Below are positions 10,489 to 19,654 of a stretch of 64,000 nt of DNA, in pieces. Source of the DNA: Arthrobacter sp. StoSoilB5 (GTDB lineage: Bacteria; Actinomycetota; Actinomycetes; Actinomycetales; Micrococcaceae); assembly GCF_019977235.1 (NCBI RefSeq), contig NZ_AP024646.1, positions 4,402,001 to 4,466,000 on the forward strand. Reading direction: 5' to 3'. Position 1 is the stretch's first letter. Each line of letters opens with the position of its first letter. A program made the position numbers and the translations under genes. The notes under the pieces were generated by a model. The model saw only the letters and a program-made list of their open reading frames with translations. It had not been told where the DNA came from and did not search any database.

Positions 10489-10730
10489 GGTGCGGTTGCT
10501 TTGGGCCCACGACCGCAGGGTTCCCTGGCCGAGCTTGCGAGGCTAGGGTGCGGTTGCTTTGGGCCCACGACCGCAGGGTTCCCTGGCCGAGCTTGCGAGG
10601 CTAGGGTGCGGTTGCTTTGGGCCCACGACCGCAGGGTTCCCTGGCCGAGCTTGCGAGGCTAGGGTGCGGTTGCTTTGGGCCCACGACCGCAGGGTTCCCT
10701 GGCCGAGCTTGCGAGGCTAGGGTGCGGTTG
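10485..10730. repeat. 58-bp tandem repeat, 4.2 copies
   Basis: Four full units start at 10485, 10543, 10601 and 10659, followed by a 14-base partial unit at 10717-10730. The copies look identical. Each unit contains an 8-bp hairpin, CCCTGGCC pairing with GGCTAGGG through one G-U pair across the unit boundary, and TGCGGT/ACCGCA arms around GGGCCC. The first unit includes the ktrA stop codon, so the array fills the whole gap between convergent ktrA and proC. Confidence 0.95.
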
Positions 10731-10734
10731 GGGA

Positions 10735-11565
10735 TTAGCCCAGCTGTTTAGTGATCTCTGCTGCGCGGTTGGCAGCCGCACGGGCGCCATCGGCGATGAT
10801 CCTGGGGATCCCGCCGTCGTCGAAAGCTGCGATAGCCCGCTCGGTGGTGCCGTTCGGGCTGGTCACGGCGACGCGCAGCGCAGTGGGGTCCGCACCAGGC
10901 TCCGCCAGCATGAACCCGGCGCCTGCCACCGTTTCGCGGGCCAGCATGAGGGACAATTCGGCGTCCAGTCCCAGCTCGACGCCCGCCGCTGCCATGGCCT
11001 CAGCCAGATAGAACGCGTATGCGGGGCCGGAACCGCTGATGGCGGACAAAGCGTCCACCTGCTCTTCGGGCACCTCCACAACCGTGCCGGCACCTGCCAG
11101 CGCGGCCTTCACCCGTTCAAGCTGTTCGGGCGTGCAGTGAGTTCCGGGCGAGACGGAAACGACGCCGCGGCCCAGCCTGGCGGGGGTGTTCGGCATGGCT
11201 CGGATCACCGGCTGCCCTTCCGGGAGGGCGGCTTCAAGCTGTGCGATGGAAACCGCAGCGGCCACGCTCACAACAACAGTGTCCTTGGCGAGTGCCGGGC
11301 TGATTTCCCGTGCAAGGTCTGCAATGCCAACTGGCTTGACGCCAAGGATGACCATGCCGGAACCCTTGGTGGCAAGCTTATTGTTTTCCGGCTCTTCCTC
11401 GCCGGCGATCGCCATAACGCCATGGCGCTGCGCAAGTTCTTCTGCGCGCTCGGTTCGTCGGACGGTGGCGACGACGTCGGATGGGTCAGTCCCGGCGGCA
11501 AGGAGACCTGCCAGGATTGCCTCGTTCATGGATCCACAGCCAAGGAATGCGATTCGGTTGCTCAT
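10735..11565 (-). CDS. proC: Pyrroline-5-carboxylate reductase
   Basis: A 276-residue enzyme for the last step of proline synthesis, reducing pyrroline-5-carboxylate with NAD(P)H. The N-terminal nucleotide fold begins IAFLGCGSMNEAIL (residues 5-18). The C-terminal dimerisation domain has AISGSGPAYAFYLAEAM and TSPNGTTERAIAAFDD, which match the ProC signature. I chose the ATG at 11565 because the product then starts at the family N-terminus; the longer frame to 11649 adds unrelated residues. Gene order with the TIM-barrel and Ppx/GppA genes upstream resembles the mycobacterial proC neighbourhood. Confidence 0.93.
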   Translation of the reverse strand: MSNRIAFLGCGSMNEAILAGLLAAGTDPSDVVATVRRTERAEELAQRHGVMAIAGEEEPENNKLATKGSGMVILGVKPVGIADLAREISPALAKDTVVVSVAAAVSIAQLEAALPEGQPVIRAMPNTPARLGRGVVSVSPGTHCTPEQLERVKAALAGAGTVVEVPEEQVDALSAISGSGPAYAFYLAEAMAAAGVELGLDAELSLMLARETVAGAGFMLAEPGADPTALRVAVTSPNGTTERAIAAFDDGGIPRIIADGARAAANRAAEITKQLG

Positions 11566-11662
11566 TGCACCATCATGGCAGTTTGCCCATGGAGGGGTCG
11601 AACGGCATCCACATTCACAGCTGGTTCCCAAGATTATTGCAGGCAGCACCCATCCTTGGTCC

Positions 11663-11678
11663 GTAACTTAGTAGTTAC
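11663..11678. promoter_or_regulatory. Palindrome upstream of proC
   Basis: GTAACT-TAGT-AGTTAC is a perfect palindrome with 6-bp arms about 100 bp upstream of proC. It could be a repressor site, but no regulator gene lies next to it. Confidence 0.35.
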
Positions 11679-11726
11679 CTCATTGAGGGTGCGAGTGATG
11701 AGGCGGGCATGGGGATGTCCGCCAGC

Positions 11727-11780
11727 AGCACCGGTGGCCGGGCGGGTTTTCCCCCATTTCCCGATTCGGCCGCCGGTGCT
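11727..11780. terminator. Long-stem hairpin between TIM-barrel gene and proC
   Basis: A 14-bp stem (AGCACCGGTGGCCG with CGGCCGCCGGTGCT, one G-U pair) encloses 26 bases. The T-rich tail lies on the + side, but the flanking genes run on the - strand, so the direction of any termination is unclear. Confidence 0.4.
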
Positions 11781-11811
11781 TTCGCTTTTAATGATTGTGG
11801 GAGCGTACTAG

Positions 11812-12645
11812 CTAGTTGTCGTGCGAACGCACCAGCGGGATGCTGAGGTGCTGCCGTGCGAAACGAAGCGTCTCCGCCAACATTTCCTCGCGTTCACCAG
11901 CCACTTTGGCCTTGCGGGTAGAGATCTCCGCCACCACAACACCGTTGAAGCCATTGGATGCAAGGTGTTGGAGGGCATCTGCACATTGCTGCGTGCCAGT
12001 GCCCGGAACCAAGTGTTCGTCCTTGCCGGAACCTGAACCATCCGTGAGGTGAACGTGGCGGAGTTTGTTCCCCAACGCCTGGATTGCTTCCAAACTGTTG
12101 GCCCCCGCAGTGGCCGCGTGCGAGAAATCCCAAGTGACGTCGTCGTAATCCTGTCCCAAGGGATCCCAGTGCGGCAGGTAGGCAACAGCCTCCCGTCCAC
12201 GGACGCGCCAGGGGTACATGTTCTCGACTGCGATGTGCACCTGGTACATCGCAGCGATCTCCCGAACACCGGCAGCGAAGTTCTCGGCGTAGTTCGATTG
12301 CCAGCGGAACGGTGGGTGGACCACCACGGTGTCGCAGCCCACCTCCCTTGCCATCTGGCAGGATTTCTCGATCTTGTTCCATGCCGCTCCCCACACTTGC
12401 TGGGTCAGCAGCAGCGTGGGCGCGTGAATGGAAACGATCTGCTGGTGGTACCGATGGCTCAGCTGGATGAGGGCGTCAGGATTCTGGCTCACGGCGTTGT
12501 TGGTGACCATGACCTCCACGCCTTCATAACCGAGGTCCTGGGCCACAGCGAAAGCGTCATGGACGCTCAACGGATACACGGACGCGCTGGACAGCGCCAC
12601 CGGGATATGGCGGTTATTTTCAACAGGCTCGACGTCGGTGCTCAT
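11812..12645 (-). CDS. Sugar phosphate isomerase/epimerase-like TIM-barrel protein
   Basis: A 277-residue AP-endonuclease-2 type TIM barrel. The metal-binding positions expected in this family appear in order: EGVEVMV near residue 40, SIHAP near 72, VVVHPPF near 107, AVENMYP near 140, DFSHAA near 173, HVHLTDG near 198 and VVAEIST near 240. The reaction is unknown. Its start lies one base after the stop of the Ppx/GppA gene, so the two are co-transcribed. Mycobacteria have the same gene between Ppx/GppA and proC, which suggests a conserved but uncharacterised role. Confidence 0.85.
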   Translation of the reverse strand: MSTDVEPVENNRHIPVALSSASVYPLSVHDAFAVAQDLGYEGVEVMVTNNAVSQNPDALIQLSHRYHQQIVSIHAPTLLLTQQVWGAAWNKIEKSCQMAREVGCDTVVVHPPFRWQSNYAENFAAGVREIAAMYQVHIAVENMYPWRVRGREAVAYLPHWDPLGQDYDDVTWDFSHAATAGANSLEAIQALGNKLRHVHLTDGSGSGKDEHLVPGTGTQQCADALQHLASNGFNGVVVAEISTRKAKVAGEREEMLAETLRFARQHLSIPLVRSHDN

Positions 12646-12646
12646 C

Positions 12647-13768
12647 TCAGGAAGCCAGCCCGCCTGCCATAGGGGCCGGGATTGGTGCGGGTGCAGGGTT
12701 ATTTACCGGCACAGGGAATTCCTCAAAGGTGGTCTGGGGCTCGTCGCTGTCCGTCTTCTTGTCGCCTTCCTTGCCTGCTTTTTTCTTGGACTTGTCCTTC
12801 TTGCGCTTCCCGACGTGCGGCGCGGGATCCACGGCTTCTTCGAAGACCAACTGGTCCAGTCGGCGAAGGATCAGCCCTTCGCGCAGAGCCCACGGGCAGA
12901 TTTCCATTTTAGGGAATTCGAAGAGTTCCAGCGCGGCTTCTGCCACCAAGGCACCAGCCAGCAATTGGCGGGCCCGCGCGTCCGAAACGCCGGGGAGATA
13001 CAAGCGGTCCTCAACTTTCATGGCGGATATGCGCTGGGCCCACAGACCAAGATCGGCGGCGTGGAGTTCCCGTTTCACGTAAGGACCAGCTCCGCTGGGG
13101 GCTGCACCAGCGATCCGTGCAAGCGAGCGGAACGTCTTGGAGGTCCCGGCCACCAGGTTGGCGCGGCCGAGCTCGTGAAAATTACGGACAACCGGTTTGA
13201 GCGTGGAACGGATGTAACGCCTCAACTCCTTGACACTCTTGGCACTGGGTGGATCGTCATGGAGCCAATCCCGTGTGAGCCGGCTTGCCCCCAGGGGAAC
13301 AGACGTAGCAAACTCCGGGAGTTCGTCTGTACCGTAGGCCATTTCGAACGAGCCTCCGCCGATGTCCAGGTCCAGAATGGGACCGGCACCCCACCCATAC
13401 CAACGGCGAACGGCAAAGAAGGTCATGGAGGCTTCTTCGCTGCCCGTGAGCTCCTGGAGAGTCACCGTGGTCTCATGCTTGACCCGTGCCAGGACCTCGG
13501 CGCCGTTGGTTGCCTCACGGATTGCCGACGTACAAAAGGCCAGCAGATCCTCGGCCTTGTGGCGTGCTGCGAATTCCCACGCCTCCAGGACGAACTCAAT
13601 CAGCTCGTTCTGGCCGTCATCATTGATGTTGCCATCACCATCCAGGTATTGCACCAGGGAAAGGGGGCGCTTGTGGGAGGCGAAAGCCACGGGGCGTGCG
13701 CCGGGATGGGCATCCACGAGCAGCAGGTGGACGGTGTTTGAACCGATGTCGAGAACGCCAAGACGCAT
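12647..13768 (-). CDS. Ppx/GppA exopolyphosphatase/guanosine pentaphosphatase family
   Basis: A 373-residue actin-fold phosphatase. The phosphate-binding loops are visible: LGVLDIGSNTVHLLLVD at the N-terminus and DLDIGGGSFEMAYG near residue 135, followed by SVPLGASRLTRDWL. These proteins hydrolyse polyphosphate or pppGpp. The last 60 residues are an unusual Lys-rich stretch (GKRKKDKSKKKAGKEGDKK) and then a Pro/Ala tail, suggesting binding to a polyanion. I chose the ATG at 13768 because MRLGVLDIG is the family N-terminus. It is coupled to the TIM-barrel gene downstream. Confidence 0.9.
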   Translation of the reverse strand: MRLGVLDIGSNTVHLLLVDAHPGARPVAFASHKRPLSLVQYLDGDGNINDDGQNELIEFVLEAWEFAARHKAEDLLAFCTSAIREATNGAEVLARVKHETTVTLQELTGSEEASMTFFAVRRWYGWGAGPILDLDIGGGSFEMAYGTDELPEFATSVPLGASRLTRDWLHDDPPSAKSVKELRRYIRSTLKPVVRNFHELGRANLVAGTSKTFRSLARIAGAAPSGAGPYVKRELHAADLGLWAQRISAMKVEDRLYLPGVSDARARQLLAGALVAEAALELFEFPKMEICPWALREGLILRRLDQLVFEEAVDPAPHVGKRKKDKSKKKAGKEGDKKTDSDEPQTTFEEFPVPVNNPAPAPIPAPMAGGLAS

Positions 13769-13857
13769 TCTGCCATTATTCACCGATTCGAAGCCGGGAA
13801 AGCAACTTGGCGTCCACGTTTCGCGGACACGTGCGCGCCTCGCGTCCTGGATGCCAG

Positions 13858-14292
13858 CTATTCTGTTGGCTCCCCGGCTTCGTCTGCCCGTTTGAAGTCG
13901 CGCCGGATGTTGGCGATCCCTTCAGGATCGATCTCGAAGCCAAATTCGCTGCCGGGGTTGATGACCATACCCAGTTCGTCGCCGATGTTACCGAGAATCG
14001 CCGAGCCCATGGTGCCCAGAACATGCGGGGCAGCTTCCAGGAAACGTGCGTCCACGCGGCTCGGGTGGCTGAAAACCGCTAGGACTGGCTGGCCATCGGC
14101 GTTTGAGAGGACCAGTGGCTCTACGGCAGAATCCGGTCCGTCCACCGCTTCAGAACTGACCAGGTAGACCTCGTTGTTCAGGAAAGCAAGGATGACGTCT
14201 ACCGGGTTGGCGTCCGGATGTTCGGCCAAGGCAAGCTTGGCTTCGAGGTCATTCAAGGGTTCGTTGTCCGGTGAAACCGTCTGTTCAGTCAT
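13858..14292 (-). CDS. SseB-like family protein
   Basis: A 144-residue acidic protein resembling the N-terminal domain of SseB-type proteins (ALAEHPDANPVDVILAFLNNEV, then the hydrophobic ILGNIGDELGMVINPGSE). No catalytic residues are evident. It lies between topA and the Ppx/GppA gene on the same strand, with 75 bp to topA. Its role is unknown; the family call is moderate. Confidence 0.65.
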   Translation of the reverse strand: MTEQTVSPDNEPLNDLEAKLALAEHPDANPVDVILAFLNNEVYLVSSEAVDGPDSAVEPLVLSNADGQPVLAVFSHPSRVDARFLEAAPHVLGTMGSAILGNIGDELGMVINPGSEFGFEIDPEGIANIRRDFKRADEAGEPTE

Positions 14293-14310
14293 GCTTCTAC
14301 TCGACCACGA

Positions 14311-14349
14311 TGCCGTCCGGGACGCAATTCGCTAGCTTCCCGGACGGCA
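14311..14349. terminator. Hairpin downstream of topA
   Basis: A 12-bp perfect stem (TGCCGTCCGGGA with its complement) encloses 15 bases just after the topA stop. No T tract follows it on the - strand, so it may stabilise the transcript end rather than terminate on its own. Confidence 0.5.
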
Positions 14350-14367
14350 CCCTGCCGTGTTGCTGCC

Positions 14368-17091
14368 CTACTTCTTGGCGGTGGCCTTCTTGGCTGGCGC
14401 CTTGCGGGTGGTGGTCCGCTTGACGGGACCCTTGGCCCGCTTCTCGGCAAGAAGTTCGACGGCGCGTTCCCGTGTTAGCTCCTCAAGGGAGGTTGAGCGC
14501 GGGACCGTGATGTTAGTGACGCCATCAGTGATGTACGGACCGAAACGGCCCTCCTTCACGACAATGTTTTTCTCCGAGACGGGGTCCGGGCCGAACTCGG
14601 CGAGCGGCGGCACGGCGGCACGGGCACCACGCTGCTTGGGCTGTGAATAGATCTCCAAGGCCTGTTCCAGGGTGATGGTGAAGATCTCTTCTTCGGATCC
14701 GATGGAGCGGGAGTCTGTGCCCTTCTTCAGGTAAGGTCCGAACCGGCCGTTCTGGACCGTGATGACGTTTCCTTCGGCATCCTCACCAAGGACCCGGGGC
14801 AAGCTCATGAGTTGCAGGGCCTCATCCAAAGTGACGCTGTCCACGGTCATGGACTTGAACAGCGAGCCTGTGCGTGGCTTGGCTTTCACCGGCTTCTTGG
14901 GCGGCTTGGGCTTGCCGTTCTTGTAGTACTCAACTGGCTGGTTTGCCAGCTGTTCCTCTGTCATCTCGGGGATGATCTCGGTGACGTAAGCGCCGTAGCG
15001 GCCGTTCTTGGCCACCACCGTGTGTCCTGTGTGGGGGTCCGTTCCGAGGACCCGTTCCTCGGGAGCAGCCGTTTCCATGAGTTCAATGGCCTTGGCGGCC
15101 GTCAGTTCATCAGGAGCCAGTTCCTCGGGGACATTGGCCCGTGCGGATTCCACCACCTCGCCGGTCTTCTCATCAATGGTGGGGATGCTGCTTTCCAGGT
15201 ACGGACCGAACTTGCCCACACGCAGGGTGATGCCTTCCGCGATCGGCACGGAGTTGATCTCGCGTGCATCGATTTCGCCGAGGTTGTTCACGATGCTCAG
15301 CAGGCCTGGGTCTGCGTCTTCACCGTAGTAGAAGTGCTTAAGCCAAGCAGCGCCAACAGCCTGTCCATTGGCGATCTTGTCAAGGTCGCCTTCCATGTCT
15401 GCCGTGAACTCGTAGTCCACGTAGTCCGTGAAGTGCTGCTCCAGCAAGCGGATCACCGAGAAAGCGATCCAGCTGGGAACCAGCGCAGAACCTTGCTTCC
15501 GAACATAACCGCGATCCTGGATGGTGGAAATCGTGGAGGCGTATGTGGACGGACGGCCGATGCCCTTCTTTTCCAGCTCAGCTGTCAACGAGGCTTCAGT
15601 GTAGCGCGGGGGCGGCGACGTCTCATGGCCCACAGCCACGATGTCCGAGGCCTTCAGGGAGTCATCCTTGGCCACGTTGGGCAGACGGCGGGCTTCATCG
15701 GAGTCGTCGTCTCCGCGGCTCTCGTCCTTGCCCTCCTCATAAGCGGCGAGGAATCCGGGGAAGGTGATGACGGTACCCGAGGCCGAGAATTCGGCGTCGC
15801 GTCCGTCAGTTGCCACGGCACCCAGGCGGATGGTGGCCGTCGAGCCCTTGGCGTCGGCCATCTGCGATGCGACCGTGCGCTTCCAGATGAGCTCGTACAG
15901 GCGGAATTCGTCTCCGCTGAGCTGCTTGGCCACTTGGGCAGGAGTGCGGAACGAGTCACCTGCCGGACGGATGGCTTCGTGGGCCTCTTGCGCGTTTGCA
16001 GCTTTGTTGGCGTACACGCGGGGGCTTTGGGGCACGTACTCGGGGCCGTAGAGCTCCGCGGCCTGCCTGCGGGCTGCTGTCACAGCTTCATCGCTCAAGG
16101 CAGAGGAGTCCGTACGCATATAGGTGATATAGCCGTTTTCGTACAGGCGCTGGGCTACCTGCATGGTGCTCTTCGAGGAGAACCTGAGCTTTCGGCCAGC
16201 TTCCTGCTGCAACGTGGAGGTGGTGAACGGCGCGGCAGGACGGCGGGTGTACGGCTTGGTGTCTACAGAGCGAACGCGGAAATCGGCGTCCTGCAGCCCC
16301 GCAGCCAAAGACGTGGCGAGTTCCTCGTTGAGGTGCACCACGTTGGAGGATGTCAGCTGACCATTGTCGTTAAAGTCACGACCGCTGGCCACCTTGGAAC
16401 CGTCCACCGCGGCGAGCTTCGCTTTGAACGATCCCGAGTCGGCGCCGAACTGGCCGGTCAGGTCCCAATAGGACGCCGCCCGGAAAGCCATACGTTCGCG
16501 TTCGCGATCGACCACCATGCGGGTGACCACGGACTGCACACGGCCAGCGGAGAGTCCTCTGGCAACCTTGCGCCACAGAACCGGCGAGATTTCGTAACCG
16601 TAGAGCCGGTCCAGGATACGCCGGGTCTCCTGGGCATCAACCAGGGCGGTGTCGACGTCGCGCAGGTTGTCCATGGCACGGTGAATCGCTTCCTTGGTGA
16701 TTTCGCCGAAGGTCATGCGATACACGGGAACCTTGGGTTTGAGCACCTCAAGGAGGTGCCACGCGATGGCCTCGCCCTCGCGGTCCCCATCGGTTGCGAG
16801 ATAGAGCGCGTCAGCGTCTTTCAGCTGGGCCTTGAGCTCGGCGACCTTCTTCTTCTTGTCCGGCGATACGACGTAGTACGGCTTGAAGTCGTTCTCGATA
16901 TCGACGGCGAACTTGCCCAGCGAGGTCTTCTTGAGTTCTGCAGGGAGGTCTGATGGCTGCGGGAGGTCCCGGATATGGCCGATGGAAGCCTCGACGATGA
17001 AGCCCTCGCCAAGGTACTTGGCGATGGTCTTGCTCTTGGCCGGAGACTCCACGATCACGAGTTTCTTGCCGGTTTTTGCCTTGCTGGGCAC
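14368..17091 (-). CDS. topA: DNA topoisomerase I
   Basis: A 907-residue type IA topoisomerase that relaxes negative supercoils. The Toprim domain starts KLVIVESPAKSKTIAKYLG and contains the metal-binding DGDREGEAIAWHL near residue 110. The active-site Tyr is in GYITYMRTDSSALS near 330. Instead of Cys4 zinc fingers, the C-terminus has Topo_C-type repeats (KNGRYGAYVTE, QNGRFGPYLKK, KEGRFGPYITD) and a Lys/Ala-rich tail, as in mycobacterial TopA. The start is GTG at 17091 with AGGAG four bases upstream. Confidence 0.96.
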   Translation of the reverse strand: MPSKAKTGKKLVIVESPAKSKTIAKYLGEGFIVEASIGHIRDLPQPSDLPAELKKTSLGKFAVDIENDFKPYYVVSPDKKKKVAELKAQLKDADALYLATDGDREGEAIAWHLLEVLKPKVPVYRMTFGEITKEAIHRAMDNLRDVDTALVDAQETRRILDRLYGYEISPVLWRKVARGLSAGRVQSVVTRMVVDRERERMAFRAASYWDLTGQFGADSGSFKAKLAAVDGSKVASGRDFNDNGQLTSSNVVHLNEELATSLAAGLQDADFRVRSVDTKPYTRRPAAPFTTSTLQQEAGRKLRFSSKSTMQVAQRLYENGYITYMRTDSSALSDEAVTAARRQAAELYGPEYVPQSPRVYANKAANAQEAHEAIRPAGDSFRTPAQVAKQLSGDEFRLYELIWKRTVASQMADAKGSTATIRLGAVATDGRDAEFSASGTVITFPGFLAAYEEGKDESRGDDDSDEARRLPNVAKDDSLKASDIVAVGHETSPPPRYTEASLTAELEKKGIGRPSTYASTISTIQDRGYVRKQGSALVPSWIAFSVIRLLEQHFTDYVDYEFTADMEGDLDKIANGQAVGAAWLKHFYYGEDADPGLLSIVNNLGEIDAREINSVPIAEGITLRVGKFGPYLESSIPTIDEKTGEVVESARANVPEELAPDELTAAKAIELMETAAPEERVLGTDPHTGHTVVAKNGRYGAYVTEIIPEMTEEQLANQPVEYYKNGKPKPPKKPVKAKPRTGSLFKSMTVDSVTLDEALQLMSLPRVLGEDAEGNVITVQNGRFGPYLKKGTDSRSIGSEEEIFTITLEQALEIYSQPKQRGARAAVPPLAEFGPDPVSEKNIVVKEGRFGPYITDGVTNITVPRSTSLEELTRERAVELLAEKRAKGPVKRTTTRKAPAKKATAKK

Positions 17092-17204
17092 GGTGCTCCT
17101 ACAGAAAAAATGTGTAATTGGGCTGGTGCCCATATTGGCCTAGTTCACCATAGATTGCAGAATCCTGCGTTTTGGCGTGGAAATCCGAGGGCCTGGCCAG
17201 GCCC

Positions 17205-17915
17205 CTAATGCCCAGGTGCCAGGCGGTCATCCGGGATCATCGACCAAAGAGTAGCAACTCGCTCGGCGCCTTGCGGGATCTGGGTTGGGTCATCGAGTTC
17301 ATACTCCCGCAGGACCTCCCGGATCCGCTCTGAAAGCTCCTTGCGCTGCTGGTTGGTCAAGTACAGCAGGTTGCTCGCCAGCACCACCGACACCGGCTCT
17401 TCCGCCGCTTCGCCACGTTGCCGGCGCTCTCCCCGTGCCCTGGCGAAAGCGGAGGCCCTGCGCCGGAAGGCATCCAGCTCAAGATCGACCACCGCGATCT
17501 CCGGACTGGCTACGCTGCCGCCTGAAATCGTGAAGTCGGTTCCGGCGGCTTTCCATCGGCGTTCCCTTGCGTCGCCGGCATTTTCCGCAGGGGCAACGAT
17601 GCCCCATTTCTGGAGCGCACGGAGGTGGTAGCTCATGGCGCTGGGGGTTAGCCCCGTGCGGGCCGCGAGCTCAGTGGCCGTGTGGCTTACCTGCGTGGCG
17701 TAGAGCTCGGAAATGACCTCGAGACGGGCAGCGTGCGCCAACGCGCGGATAGCCTTGGGATCGGTAATCTCAACCGTTTTCTCAGCCCTCTTGCGCCGCG
17801 GGGCATCGCCTGACGCCTGGGGTGCCTCGTTGTTCGCAATCACTTCACCAGTGTAATCAGGGTCACTAACTGCGGGCTTGGTGCGGGGTGCGCGCGGGGG
17901 CCGTGCACTGTTCAT
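17205..17915 (-). CDS. ArsR-type helix-turn-helix regulator
   Basis: A 236-residue regulator. The winged helix spans about residues 52-120 (KAIRALAHAARLEVISELYA, then GLTPSAMSYHLRALQKWGIV). The N-terminal 45 residues are basic and Pro-rich. The C-terminal part is helical and very rich in Arg/Glu (RRRASAFARARGERRQRGEA). Its ATG overlaps the stop of the methyltransferase gene by 4 bases and has GGAGG seven bases upstream, so the two are translated together. The effector is unknown. Confidence 0.8.
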   Translation of the reverse strand: MNSARPPRAPRTKPAVSDPDYTGEVIANNEAPQASGDAPRRKRAEKTVEITDPKAIRALAHAARLEVISELYATQVSHTATELAARTGLTPSAMSYHLRALQKWGIVAPAENAGDARERRWKAAGTDFTISGGSVASPEIAVVDLELDAFRRRASAFARARGERRQRGEAAEEPVSVVLASNLLYLTNQQRKELSERIREVLREYELDDPTQIPQGAERVATLWSMIPDDRLAPGH

Positions 17916-19561
17916 GCGGACGCCTCCTTGGCATCGGGAAGGAGGAAGCCATCCAGGACGAGATTCCGCACTTCGGCAAGAAGCCCTTCGCGGAAGGCCA
18001 CTGAGTCGAAGTCGTCTGCACCTCCCAGCAGTGCCTCCAAGGCTCCGATTATCTGCCGAACGGACAATTGGCCATCACAAGCAGAAACAAAGCCCGCCAG
18101 CTCGGTGCTGAGCAAGTTTGTTCGGCGAAGGCCAGCCCCCTGCCGCAGGAGGATCACGCCTGGATGCACGGCTCCAGGACGCTGGTGGCGCTCTTCTGTG
18201 ACGTCATCGGCCACCACAAGGTGCGCATCAGGCAAGCTGCTGCCGGCAAGCCAATCAGCGCGCTCCACGGCCGCGTTTAAATGCGGTCCGATGGGCTGCT
18301 CAATGGGGTAGGTAATTTCCTCAAAGCGGCTGAGGCGTGTTCCGTTCGAAGTTTGTGGGCGACGCAGCCAGATCATGCCAAAGCCGATGCCCTCGACGTC
18401 CCTTGAGGCGAAGTCGTCGATGTATGCAGCGTACGACTCTTGATAGTGACTGCGGTCCCGGTTCTCCGAGGAGTCCTGCAACCAGGTCTCTGCGTACTGC
18501 TCCGGGCCCACCTGCTCGCGTTGAATGAACCAAACATCCATACCCGAACCATGAAGCCACGACGAGGGCCGGTCATGCCACTCTGTCCCTTTAACGATCT
18601 CCCAATTTCCCAACATCTGGGCTGTGCCGCCAGGTTCCAGGATGTCAGCCAGGTTCCGCACCAAGGAAGCGACGATCTCATCGCCCGGGAGACCGCCGTC
18701 CCGGTAGGTGAATTGATCAGCGGAGGATTCGCCAGTGCTGCGGGGGGTAATGACAAAGGGCGGGTTGGAGACAACGAGGCCGAAGCGTTCCCCGGCCACC
18801 GGTTCCAGCAGCGAGCCCAGGCGCAGGCTGACGCGCTCTTCCAGGTTGTCCGGATCCAGGTCCAGTTCCGGAGCATTGAGCATCAGATTGAAACGGGTGA
18901 AGGCCAGCGCCCTGTCAGAAATGTCTGTTGCCGTCACGTGTTCGCAGTGGTGCAGCAAGTGGAACGTCTGGATGCCGCACCCTGTCCCGAGATCCAGCGC
19001 ACGCTGTGTGTGCTGCCTGATGGTGGTTTGGACAAGGGTTGTTGAAGCCCGCCCTATCCCCAGCACGTGATCGTGCCTCAAAACCCCGTCTTGTTGGTGG
19101 GCAGCGAGATCGCTGGCCACCCAGAGCTCCGCTCCCGCGCTGCCGTCTTCATTGGCCTCCCAGCCGTAAGGACGCAAGTCCACCTTGGCCCGGGCAACAC
19201 CGGCTTCCAAGGTGATGAGTCCCAGCCGGGCGAGGCCTTGGGCGCCCACGGTGGGCAACGCAAAGTCAACATCGGACGGGGATTGCGGGACAGCAAGCAA
19301 CCACAGCCGAACTATGACGGACAGCGCACGGGCGGATTCCCCGCCGTCCTTGGATAACCGTTCGCTGACCAGCAACGCTGGAATGATCTGGTCCCTGCTC
19401 AGTGCCGCGGAGGCGGATTCCCCCAAAAGTTCCGCCACGCCGTCGACCGTGTATGAGATGGCGCGAAGGTCAGAGGCGAGCGACACCAGGAGCTCCGGAT
19501 GGTCGCTCCGCGGGGCGTTGTCTGTAGTGCCGGCGGTGAATGTTTGAGGGGTTTGAGTCAC
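17912..19561 (-). CDS. Class I SAM-dependent methyltransferase
   Basis: A 549-residue methyltransferase. The central Rossmann domain has the SAM motif LDLGTGCGIQTF near residue 185 and the catalytic motif VSNPPFV near 260. NPPF/Y is typical of enzymes that methylate amide or exocyclic nitrogens (PrmC, PrmB, N6-adenine). About 170 residues precede the domain and 200 follow it, as in an actinobacterial family whose substrate I do not know. The start is GTG at 19561, with no strong ribosome binding site. It overlaps the downstream ArsR gene. Confidence 0.82.
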   Translation of the reverse strand: MTQTPQTFTAGTTDNAPRSDHPELLVSLASDLRAISYTVDGVAELLGESASAALSRDQIIPALLVSERLSKDGGESARALSVIVRLWLLAVPQSPSDVDFALPTVGAQGLARLGLITLEAGVARAKVDLRPYGWEANEDGSAGAELWVASDLAAHQQDGVLRHDHVLGIGRASTTLVQTTIRQHTQRALDLGTGCGIQTFHLLHHCEHVTATDISDRALAFTRFNLMLNAPELDLDPDNLEERVSLRLGSLLEPVAGERFGLVVSNPPFVITPRSTGESSADQFTYRDGGLPGDEIVASLVRNLADILEPGGTAQMLGNWEIVKGTEWHDRPSSWLHGSGMDVWFIQREQVGPEQYAETWLQDSSENRDRSHYQESYAAYIDDFASRDVEGIGFGMIWLRRPQTSNGTRLSRFEEITYPIEQPIGPHLNAAVERADWLAGSSLPDAHLVVADDVTEERHQRPGAVHPGVILLRQGAGLRRTNLLSTELAGFVSACDGQLSVRQIIGALEALLGGADDFDSVAFREGLLAEVRNLVLDGFLLPDAKEASA

Positions 19562-19654
19562 ATTGCAAGTCTATGGGGGGCCACTTGGTGGCAGACATCC
19601 GCCGTTGGGACTATGTGGACAAAACCTTGGTGTGGGACCCGGTAGCGTTGAAGC

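Noticed and set aside
10675..11811. 378-codon open frame on the + strand over proC
   Set aside because: It runs antisense to proC and starts inside the 58-bp repeats; it matches no family and its residue mix is that of a shadow frame.
14812..16953. 713-codon open frame on the + strand inside topA
   Set aside because: It is antisense to topA, with no recognisable domain and no ribosome binding site; it follows from the GC-rich codon pattern of topA.
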